From Ruminococcus sp. (lineage in GTDB: Bacteria; Bacillota; Clostridia; Oscillospirales; Ruminococcaceae): a stretch of DNA of 64,000 nucleotides. The stretch lies in contig JAFWTA010000038.1 in assembly GCA_017519145.1 (NCBI GenBank), forward strand, positions 1 to 64,000. Reading direction: 5' to 3'. How positions within the stretch are numbered: position 1 is the first letter of the stretch; every line of letters begins with the position of its first letter. Below the pieces are notes generated by a model. The model did no database searches, was not told the origin of the DNA, and saw nothing but the letters and a program-made list of their open reading frames with translations. Of the stretch, positions 24,108-30,630 are shown one piece after another. The translations under genes and the position numbers were made by a program.

Positions 24108-24740
24108 TTATAACGCTTCATTCTTTATGAAGCCCTTTCTTAGTATGGGGATAAGGATACCGCCCGCAGAGTTTCCGAGAGTCATTATCATAAGCCACAG
24201 AATAGCCTTTCCGCTCCAGACCTGCGCAAGTGTGAAGTAGAACATATTGGCGACGCAGTGTTCAAATCCGCTGAGTATAAAGACTACCACAGGCAGAAAT
24301 ACGGCAAGTATCTTACCCACATTGTTTGTGATGGTCTTGTAGCCGTCGGCGGCGATGAACATAAGCAGTCCGCAGAACACTGCAAGTATGAATATGCTCA
24401 AGGGGGAATCTGTTAGCTTTGTATCGCACATAGCGGAGGCTTTATCGGCAATGCAGCAGATACGGGTATTCAGCACAAGGAATGCGGAAAGGGCAGTACC
24501 TGCAAGGTTGCCGAGCCAGATGACTATAAGGTTCAGTATGTATGACGGTTTATTTTCAACAGCGTATCCTACCTTGCCTGTGAACAGATTGAAGCCAAAG
24601 CTTAGTATCACGAACAGCCCTGTACCGAACAGGAAGGCTCCGAGATATCTGTTCTCGCAGGAGAGGTAAGCAATACCGCCGATGGCGATAGCGATACCTG
24701 TTGCAAAAGCTCTGAGGAATGTATCGGTTATTATTTTCAT
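24108..24740 (-). CDS. Formate/nitrite transporter (FNT) family channel
   Basis: A 210-residue membrane channel with six hydrophobic segments. The family signature GFEHCVANMFY is present near 157-167, and the central His in it is the conserved pore residue. FNT channels move formate, nitrite or hydrosulfide. Formate export is the natural guess in a mixed-acid fermenter of this type, though the neighbours do not prove it. It is slightly shorter than most FocA proteins (about 250-285). It is the first gene of a two-gene unit. Confidence 0.85.
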   Translation of the reverse strand: MKIITDTFLRAFATGIAIAIGGIAYLSCENRYLGAFLFGTGLFVILSFGFNLFTGKVGYAVENKPSYILNLIVIWLGNLAGTALSAFLVLNTRICCIADKASAMCDTKLTDSPLSIFILAVFCGLLMFIAADGYKTITNNVGKILAVFLPVVVFILSGFEHCVANMFYFTLAQVWSGKAILWLMIMTLGNSAGGILIPILRKGFIKNEAL

Positions 24741-24795
24741 TGACAGACTTCTTTCATGCTAAAATAGGTTATGTGCAGCTAACCGCAGCTAAACT

Positions 24796-24824
24796 ATTAT
24801 ATCATGTTGTTAGTCTTTTGTCAA
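24796..24824 (-). promoter_or_regulatory. Promoter of the FNT operon
   Basis: On the minus strand: TTGACA, 17 bp, TATAAT. The short leader contains TTAGCTGC twice, 11 bp apart. Confidence 0.8.
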
Positions 24825-24840
24825 AGTCTGTGTACATCGG

Positions 24841-24867
24841 AAAGGCTCCGAAGATGTCGGAGCCTTT
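24841..24867 (-). terminator. Terminator of the transglutaminase-like gene
   Basis: An 11-bp stem (AAAGGCTCCGA / TCGGAGCCTTT, loop agatg) 5 bp past the stop codon. The T-run is short. Confidence 0.65.
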
Positions 24868-24871
24868 GATG

Positions 24872-26353
24872 TCAGGTCTGGTCAGGCTTCAGCTTTATGA
24901 GGATATTTCTCAGTTCAACAAGGTCAAAAACATCCTCTGTGCCGTCGTCATTAAGGTCGCAGGAACGGCTTATCTTCACCTTTCCATGCAGGTAGAGGTG
25001 GTAGAATACAAGGTCAGCAACATTAACTTCTCCGTCATTATTGAGGTCACCTCTGAGAGGTGTTGGCGGTGCAGTTGTTGTTGTGGTAGTCGTGGTTAAC
25101 GAAGTTGTTGATGTTGAAGTTGATGTAGTGGTTGTGGAAGTAGTGGTCGTACTGGTGGTTGTGGTACTGGTTGACGTAGTAGTGGTTGTAGTCGTAGTAG
25201 TGGTTGTGGAAGGAGTAGTAGTAGTTGTTGTAGTTGTTGTTGTGCTTGTAGTTGTAGTGCTGACAGGTGTGGTCAGTACATAATTATCCTCCGATATCTC
25301 GGGATAGGTGAGGATAGTGATATTGAAGTCGGACTCGGGAGTATGATTTGTGAAGAAGCTCTTTGAGCCCTTGAGAAAATAGTCATACTTGACCTCTCTG
25401 CCGTCTGTGCCGTCGGTATCGTCCCATGTGACGTCCATGGCGTACCACTTATCGTCCTCCATTTTTACATAGTTCCACATATGACCTGTGTTGTTCTCGG
25501 CATTGAGATTGCCGAAAACACAGATACACGGGATATCCAGTTTGTCACATATAAGCTTGAAGGCTTCGGAGTATCCCTCACAGACAACTCCGGGTTCTGC
25601 AAGAGCACCCAGAGCTGAGCTGCTGAATCTTGCACCTGTGTCATAATATGTGAATTTTGCTATGTAGTCGTGGATGTTCTTCAGAGTGGCATATCTTGTG
25701 TCTCCCGAAACGGGGACAAGCTCTATGCCTGCTGCAAGTTTTTCACCGTATTCCTTAGCTTCATCAAGGGACTCAAAGCCTTTGAGATAGGCGGGGGTTA
25801 TGACAAGTGAGCGTACCTTTACTGTGTATGTGCCTGTCCAGAAGTTTGATGAGCTTGTTGTGTCATTGCCGAGAGCTATGTTTATTCCCGAAGGCTCTAT
25901 CCAGTAAAGCTCGGGCTTGTCCAGCATAACTGCGTCAATACCCGGCTTACAGTTCCCGAAAATGGCAAGCTGATAAGTCTCGTCGTCCTCCTCGGTAAAC
26001 CGTGAGGAATTTGGCAGTGCTGAGAGCTTTATTGATACTGTCTCGGGAAGCTTTATGGTAATAGGTGAGACAGACGGCTCATTCAGCTCTGCAAGGGCGT
26101 TGTAAACTGCCAGATTATTTGCGTCGAGCTGATCCTTATAGTTGAATGATCCGCTTTTATAGTTGGACTCAACAGCAGGATACTCAGGCAGTTTAAGGCT
26201 TGTGTCAAGATCGCCCAGAAGCAGCTCGGTCTCCGAAAATGCAGGATCAATATACTCCTCCGTATTCTCGGCAGCCATAGCTCCGAACCCTGCGCACATA
26301 AGAAGTGCGGCTGATGTGATGAATGAAATTGTCGATGAGATTAATTTTTTCAT
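24872..26353 (-). CDS. Secreted transglutaminase-like protein with Thr linker and dockerin
   Basis: A 493-residue secreted protein: signal peptide (about 1-28), an N-terminal region of unknown role, a transglutaminase/protease-like core (about 215-345), a linker of almost pure Thr with some Ser (about 361-427), and a dockerin (about 434-490; DLNNDGEVN and DLNDDGTED loops). The core has the Cys-His-Asp triad: C258 in VVCEGYSEA, H291 in TGHMWNYV, D307 in AMDVTWDD. It may crosslink or cut protein on the cellulosome or cell surface; the activity is not known. Start ATG 26353 has TAGGAGG upstream. Confidence 0.8.
   Translation of the reverse strand: MKKLISSTISFITSAALLMCAGFGAMAAENTEEYIDPAFSETELLLGDLDTSLKLPEYPAVESNYKSGSFNYKDQLDANNLAVYNALAELNEPSVSPITIKLPETVSIKLSALPNSSRFTEEDDETYQLAIFGNCKPGIDAVMLDKPELYWIEPSGINIALGNDTTSSSNFWTGTYTVKVRSLVITPAYLKGFESLDEAKEYGEKLAAGIELVPVSGDTRYATLKNIHDYIAKFTYYDTGARFSSSALGALAEPGVVCEGYSEAFKLICDKLDIPCICVFGNLNAENNTGHMWNYVKMEDDKWYAMDVTWDDTDGTDGREVKYDYFLKGSKSFFTNHTPESDFNITILTYPEISEDNYVLTTPVSTTTTSTTTTTTTTTTPSTTTTTTTTTTTSTSTTTTSTTTTSTTTTSTSTSTTSLTTTTTTTTAPPTPLRGDLNNDGEVNVADLVFYHLYLHGKVKISRSCDLNDDGTEDVFDLVELRNILIKLKPDQT
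25073..25273 (-). repeat. Threonine-codon tandem repeat tract
   Basis: A low-complexity run of ACN codons inside the transglutaminase-like gene, encoding its Thr/Ser linker. Such triplet tracts can gain or lose units without shifting the frame. On the other strand it reads as a Val-rich frame, which is an artefact. Confidence 0.9.
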
Positions 26354-26415
26354 ACAGATACCTCCTAATTGAAGCAATTAATTCCCATCCCCTGAAATTA
26401 TTTCTGTATACTTCT

Positions 26416-26444
26416 ATTATATACAAAATATCTATAAAAGTCAA
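26416..26444 (-). promoter_or_regulatory. Promoter of the transglutaminase-like gene
   Basis: On the minus strand: TTGACT, 17 bp, TATAAT, about 62 bp before the start codon. Confidence 0.75.
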
Positions 26445-26592
26445 TGATTTATTGCACTTTTCATATAATATTCACACTGACGATAGGTTCAATTGTGCTA
26501 TTCCAAACAGGAATATCGCTATATATAGCCGAATAGTGCCGAAAGCCACAAAAAAACGAGTTTTCCTTTATTATAATTTGTTATATTGTCTC

Positions 26593-26621
26593 TTGAAAAT
26601 ACAATTATGCTGTGATATACT
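26593..26621 (+). promoter_or_regulatory. Promoter of the aminotransferase gene
   Basis: TTGAAA, 17 bp, TATACT, about 63 bp before the start codon. Confidence 0.7.
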
Positions 26622-26684
26622 GTTATGTGGAGATTTTGTGCGATTTACTGCACTTAAAATATTTGAAAGGTGAGATTACCGATA

Positions 26685-27956
26685 ATGAATTTATCACAGA
26701 TGACAAAGGAACAGCTTCTCTCGTTCAAGAGCGAGAACGAAAAGCTCTATAATGATTTCAAGGGTCAGGGGCTCTGCCTCAATATGTCAAGAGGAAATCC
26801 CTGCAAGGAGCAGCTTGAACTGAGCGTTGATATGCTCAGATCCTTTGATGACGGAAACTTTATGAGCGAGTGCGGCACAGATGTCCGCAATTACGGTGTA
26901 CTTGACGGTATCCCCGAGGCAAAGAAGCTCTTTTCCGATATGATAGGCGTTCCTCAGGATCAGGTCATCATCTTCGGTAATTCAAGCCTTAACGCGATGT
27001 TCTTCACAGTACAGTGTGCTTTTAACAAGGGTATCCTCGGCAGCAAGCCTTGGTCACAGTGCGGAAAGATCAAGTTCCTCTGTCCTGTTCCCGGATATGA
27101 CAGACACTTCAAGGTTACCGAGTTCTTCGGCGTTGAGATGATAAATATACCCATGACTCCCACAGGTCCCGATATGGACATGATCGAGGAGCTTGTAAAG
27201 GACGAGTCCGTAAAGGGAATCTGGTGCGTACCTCAGTATTCCAACCCTGACGGCATCTCATACAGCGACGAGACAGTAAAGCGTTTTGCAGCTCTCAAGC
27301 CTGCCGCCAAGGACTTCCGTATCTTCTGGGATAACGCTTACTGCATCCACCACCTTACAGATAAGCCCAAGTACATTCTCAATATCCTTGACGAGGCAAA
27401 GAAGGCAGGCAACGAAAATATCGTTTACATTTTCGGTTCGACCTCAAAGATCACTTTCCCCGGTGCCGGTGTAGCAGTTATGGGCGCAAGCAAGGAAAAT
27501 GTTGAGGATCTGAAGAAGTATCTCGGTATCAGCATTATCAGCTACGATAAGATGAATCAGCTCCGTCATGTGAAGTTCTTCGGCACATTCGAGAATATGC
27601 TTGAGCACATGAAGAAGCACATGGCTATCATCGCTCCCAAGTTCAGACTTGTATGCGATGTTCTTGACAAGGAGATTGCTCCTCTGGGAATAGGTGAGTG
27701 GACTACTCCCGAGGGCGGATACTTCATTTCTTTCAATGCTCCCGAGGGCTGTGCAAAGAAGATCGTTAAGCTCTGTGCAGAGGCAGGAGTTACACTCACA
27801 GGTGCAGGAGCAACATTCCCTTACGGCGTTGATCCTGAGGACAAGAATATCCGTCTTGCTCCTACATATCCCACTATCGATGATCTTGCGAAGGCTATGG
27901 AGCTGTTCGTTATCTGTGTAAAGATCGCAGCAGCAGAGAAGCTTCTTGCTGAATGA
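26685..27956 (+). CDS. Class I aminotransferase (aspartate aminotransferase subgroup Ic type)
   Basis: A 423-residue PLP enzyme of the MocR-type aminotransferase family described as type Ic aspartate aminotransferases. Seen: NMSRGNPCKEQL, NSSLNAM (phosphate binding), QYSNPDGISY, FWDNAYCIHH and the PLP lysine in STSKITFPGAG. It should move the amino group between aspartate and 2-oxoglutarate in the cytoplasm. The in-frame GTG at 26670 is a possible start, but GAAAGGTGAG fits ATG 26685 better. It is a single-gene unit with its own promoter and terminator. Codon use is of the highly expressed kind (many GTT, AAG and CTC codons). Confidence 0.85.
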   Translation: MNLSQMTKEQLLSFKSENEKLYNDFKGQGLCLNMSRGNPCKEQLELSVDMLRSFDDGNFMSECGTDVRNYGVLDGIPEAKKLFSDMIGVPQDQVIIFGNSSLNAMFFTVQCAFNKGILGSKPWSQCGKIKFLCPVPGYDRHFKVTEFFGVEMINIPMTPTGPDMDMIEELVKDESVKGIWCVPQYSNPDGISYSDETVKRFAALKPAAKDFRIFWDNAYCIHHLTDKPKYILNILDEAKKAGNENIVYIFGSTSKITFPGAGVAVMGASKENVEDLKKYLGISIISYDKMNQLRHVKFFGTFENMLEHMKKHMAIIAPKFRLVCDVLDKEIAPLGIGEWTTPEGGYFISFNAPEGCAKKIVKLCAEAGVTLTGAGATFPYGVDPEDKNIRLAPTYPTIDDLAKAMELFVICVKIAAAEKLLAE

Positions 27957-27996
27957 TTGAAAACTAAAAGCTACAATATCATAATACAGAAGTTTT

Positions 27997-28030
27997 GCCC
28001 CTGAGAGTCTTTTAGCACTCAGGGGCTTTG
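27997..28030 (+). terminator. Terminator of the aminotransferase gene
   Basis: A 9-bp stem (GCCCCTGAG / CTCAGGGGC) followed by TTTGTGTTT. Confidence 0.8.
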
Positions 28031-28054
28031 TGTTTATTCGTATGCTCAGATAAA

Positions 28055-28201
28055 TCAGAATTTAACACCGCAGGTGTTAAATTCTGAGTGAGTAGCGAGT
28101 AGTAAGTAGAGAGTAGTATTATTCAGTGTATCGGCTTCTACTCACTACTTTCTACTTACTACTTACTCAAATCAAAATTTAGCAAAGCTAAATTTTGATT
28201 T
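28055..28201. repeat. Compound three-hairpin palindromic element
   Basis: Two outer palindromes each have a 15-bp perfect stem and a 3-nt loop: 28055-28087 (TCAGAATTTAACACC...) and 28169-28201 (AAATCAAAATTTAGC...). Between them is a long imperfect inverted repeat of TAGTAAGTAG-type text (about 28085-28115 against 28137-28168). No gene is inside. It looks like a small mobile or REP-like element; only one copy is seen in the window. Confidence 0.75.
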
Positions 28202-28208
28202 ATGTTAG

Positions 28209-28237
28209 TTGACAGGCTGAGCTACACATTGTATAAT
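28209..28237 (+). promoter_or_regulatory. Consensus promoter of the YhfC-like gene
   Basis: TTGACA, 17 bp, TATAAT, a perfect match, starting 8 bp after the three-hairpin element. The first in-frame ATG is only 17 bp past the -10 box. Confidence 0.8.
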
Positions 28238-28253
28238 TGAATTATTCTTACAA

Positions 28254-29072
28254 ATGGGGAGGGATATTACGGATACGGCAGATATAATCTTTACAGGCAG
28301 TACCATGGCAGGGTACTGGCTTACTGCGATCGTTTATATGGCTGTGCCTGTGGTCGCTTTTTTTATAATGCGCGGCTGCGGAGCTGCAAAATGGCTGCCG
28401 ATCATTGCAGGAGTAATAATGTATTTCATCTCCACAAGGCTCTGCGATCTGACAGTGTGGGCAACACTTTTCTCTGCGCCTTTTGCTGTGAAGCAGGCGG
28501 CGGCAGTTGAGCTGATCTGTATTTTTGAAGAGACAGGGCGTTGGCTTGCTATGAAGTATCCGCTTTTCAACATAAAGTCCTCAGGCTCGGCAGTCTGCTA
28601 CGGTATAGGTCACGCAGGTCTGGAGTGCTGGATGAGAGGCTTCAGTACATTCGGGCTGATAAGTACGGGAAGCAGACTGAACAGAGAGGGTATAAGTTCA
28701 TTTATTGAGGAAAAGACACCGGAAGCTGCTGAGGCTGCTGTAAAAGAGCTCCAAAGGCTGGCAGATAACGGAATAATAAACGGCATAGCTGATTCGGCGG
28801 AGGTAATAACGAATTTCGGCTTCCATATTGCACTCTCACTGCTCATATTCAAAAAGATGGGTGAGCCAAAGTTCAAAAGGCGCTGGCTGCTGCTTGCCAT
28901 AGGTCTTCATTATGCGCTGAACTTCATGTCGTGGCTGACATCATTAAGCGGAAGTCCTCTTATCAGCAGCATTGTGGGTATATTAACAGGTACTGCCATA
29001 ATTGCTCTGGTGTACCGGCTTATAGACGGAAGAAGTATCATCGGAGAGATACTTTACCCTATGGATGGTTAA
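28254..29072 (+). CDS. YhfC-family membrane protein, possible intramembrane protease
   Basis: A 272-residue protein with about six or seven membrane helices. Motifs fit the YhfC family, distantly related to CPBP glutamic proteases: FEETGRWL near 90-97 and GIGHAGLECWMRG near 117-129, with further His residues in later helices (NFGFHIALS, GLHYALNF). The substrate is unknown. The start is uncertain. ATG 28254 has no ribosome site before it and would lie only about 10 nt from the expected RNA start, while a strong GGGGAGGG lies inside the first codons. Translation may be near-leaderless or begin at a non-ATG codon a little downstream. Confidence 0.7.
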   Translation: MGRDITDTADIIFTGSTMAGYWLTAIVYMAVPVVAFFIMRGCGAAKWLPIIAGVIMYFISTRLCDLTVWATLFSAPFAVKQAAAVELICIFEETGRWLAMKYPLFNIKSSGSAVCYGIGHAGLECWMRGFSTFGLISTGSRLNREGISSFIEEKTPEAAEAAVKELQRLADNGIINGIADSAEVITNFGFHIALSLLIFKKMGEPKFKRRWLLLAIGLHYALNFMSWLTSLSGSPLISSIVGILTGTAIIALVYRLIDGRSIIGEILYPMDG

Positions 29073-29081
29073 CTGCAAAAA

Positions 29082-29105
29082 GCCCCGAGGCAGATGCCTC
29101 GGGGC
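29082..29105. terminator. Shared bidirectional terminator
   Basis: A 10-bp perfect stem (GCCCCGAGGC / GCCTCGGGGC, loop agat) between convergent genes, with T-rich text on either strand. Confidence 0.85.
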
Positions 29106-29111
29106 TTAGTT

Positions 29112-30557
29112 TTATTTTGACTCTGCAAAGACTTCGTTATCGATGACCTGACGGTTTCTGTCAATATCATCTATCCAGAGTACATTTCCTACATCAACAT
29201 CTTCACCGTGGAATGTGCCGTCGGCAGGTATCTGTATCTGCTTGATCGAATACCGCGCACAGAAAGGCATTCTCAGTGAGAGCAGGTACATATTCATGCC
29301 CGACATATTTGTGGATACATCAGGGATGACATCTGATGCGAGATTTTTGAACATTGAGGGCTTGAAGCTCTTTACTTTCGCGAAGATGAGGGACATTACC
29401 CGACGCTGGCGCTCTGTACGCTCAAAGTCGCTGTTGCCCACCTTTCTGATACGGGAGTAGGAGAGAGCCTGCTTGCCGTTTAAGTGGAGCTTTCCGCCGC
29501 CGTTCAGAAGGTCTGACATCCTGTCGTCGCCTACGAGCTCGTTTACCTCGGATATGAGGATAACATTTATCTCCTCGGCTTCTGCGTCCGAGACCTCAAG
29601 GTCTATGCCGCCAACAGCATCTACCATGGATACGAAGGAGACAAAGTCCACTGAAACATAGTCGTCGATGCGGACGTCGAAGTTGTATTCTATGGTATCC
29701 ATGAGCAGCTCGGGACCGCCGAATGCATAGGCTGCATTTAGCTTGTTCCAGCCGTTATCCGGGATCTCCACATAGCTGTCACGCATGAAAGAGGTCATGA
29801 TTATCTCGTTGGTCTTTCTGTTGAGTGACACCAGTATCATTGAGTCTGAGCGGCCGCGGTCATCGGAGGTCCTGCCGTCAGTACCTATGACAAGGACATT
29901 GCGGACATGACCTTTTCCTACACTGTCAGCGTAATGATTGCGGTGACCTGTGGGTTCCTGATTTACCTGTCTGATAAGGCAAACTGATGTACATGAGTAT
30001 ATTCCGAAAAGCAGCAGGAAAAGTATGAGGATAATATGTATTATCCTGCGGATTATTCTTCCCACAAGGGACTTGTGTCTGCGCTTTTTCTTCTTTTTCT
30101 TAGGAGCCTCCTCCTCATGACGGGGAGCTGTGGGCTTTTTACCGCCTGTGGGCTGAGGTCTCGGGGACTGAGGCGCCATTGGCGGAGGCGGTGCGTATCC
30201 GCCTCCGCCGGAGGTATTGCCTCCGTATTCCTTAGGAGCCTGTCTCTCATAGTCATAGTAGCGGCGGTCGCTGTAGTCGAACTGCTGCTGAGGCTGAGGG
30301 GGTGGTGTGGACTGAGGAAAGCGGGGTGGCTGTCCTGTTTTCGGAAACTGAGGAGGTGTATCATTGCTGCTGTACTGTGGTGACTGAGGCTTGACGCTCT
30401 GCTGCGGAGCCTGTGACGAAGCTCTGCGATTGACCTTTCTCAGGGGAGGAAGATCGGACTTTGGCGCGCCGTAGCCCTCAAGATCATTGGGCAGGAGCAC
30501 GGTATCCTCATTATCGGTGTTCTGGATGTTGTCGTTATCATTATATCTGTTTGACAT
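29112..30557 (-). CDS. LytR-CpsA-Psr (LCP) family wall-polymer ligase
   Basis: A 481-residue type II membrane protein. A long Pro/Gln-rich cytoplasmic tail (1 to about 150) leads to a Lys/Arg cluster (APKKKKKKRRHK), one membrane helix (about 168-188) and the extracellular LCP domain (about 215-440). Conserved text: VLVIGTDGRTSDDRGRSDSM, IMTSFMRDSYVEIP and NKLNAAYAFGG. LCP enzymes transfer lipid-linked wall polymers to peptidoglycan. The tail is unusually long and may be a place for kinase or scaffold control; this is inferred. It is separated from the gene upstream by a terminator. Confidence 0.88.
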   Translation of the reverse strand: MSNRYNDNDNIQNTDNEDTVLLPNDLEGYGAPKSDLPPLRKVNRRASSQAPQQSVKPQSPQYSSNDTPPQFPKTGQPPRFPQSTPPPQPQQQFDYSDRRYYDYERQAPKEYGGNTSGGGGYAPPPPMAPQSPRPQPTGGKKPTAPRHEEEAPKKKKKKRRHKSLVGRIIRRIIHIILILFLLLFGIYSCTSVCLIRQVNQEPTGHRNHYADSVGKGHVRNVLVIGTDGRTSDDRGRSDSMILVSLNRKTNEIIMTSFMRDSYVEIPDNGWNKLNAAYAFGGPELLMDTIEYNFDVRIDDYVSVDFVSFVSMVDAVGGIDLEVSDAEAEEINVILISEVNELVGDDRMSDLLNGGGKLHLNGKQALSYSRIRKVGNSDFERTERQRRVMSLIFAKVKSFKPSMFKNLASDVIPDVSTNMSGMNMYLLSLRMPFCARYSIKQIQIPADGTFHGEDVDVGNVLWIDDIDRNRQVIDNEVFAESK

Positions 30558-30585
30558 GATAATCCCTTTCTCTTTTATGCTGTAA

Positions 30586-30620
30586 GAACCTGTATCAGGC
30601 GTGAATGCCGATACAGGTTC
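30586..30620 (-). terminator. Terminator after the P-type-ATPase-like gene
   Basis: An 11-bp perfect stem (GAACCTGTATC / GATACAGGTTC) with a 13-nt loop, 3' of the minus-strand gene. The following T-run is weak. Confidence 0.6.
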
Positions 30621-30630
30621 CTTCGTTTTG

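Larger units (their letters stand above)
26354..26684. other. Divergent intergenic region with two promoters
   Basis: No gene is seen. Apart from the two promoters listed separately it contains a short stem TATTCC/GGAATA (around 26500) and the perfect palindrome GCTATATATAGC nearby. The function of either is unknown. Confidence 0.5.

Noticed and set aside
25073-25273. Possible CRISPR-like repeat array
   Set aside because: The repeats are coding triplets without spacers; no array or cas gene is seen anywhere in the window.
25041-25283. A long Val-rich open frame on the plus strand
   Set aside because: It is the complement of the Thr-codon linker in the transglutaminase-like gene; no ribosome site and no real composition.
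28085-28168. Possible tRNA-like or riboswitch fold in the TAGTAAGTAG repeat
   Set aside because: It is simple repeated text with inverted symmetry, without conserved riboswitch bases.
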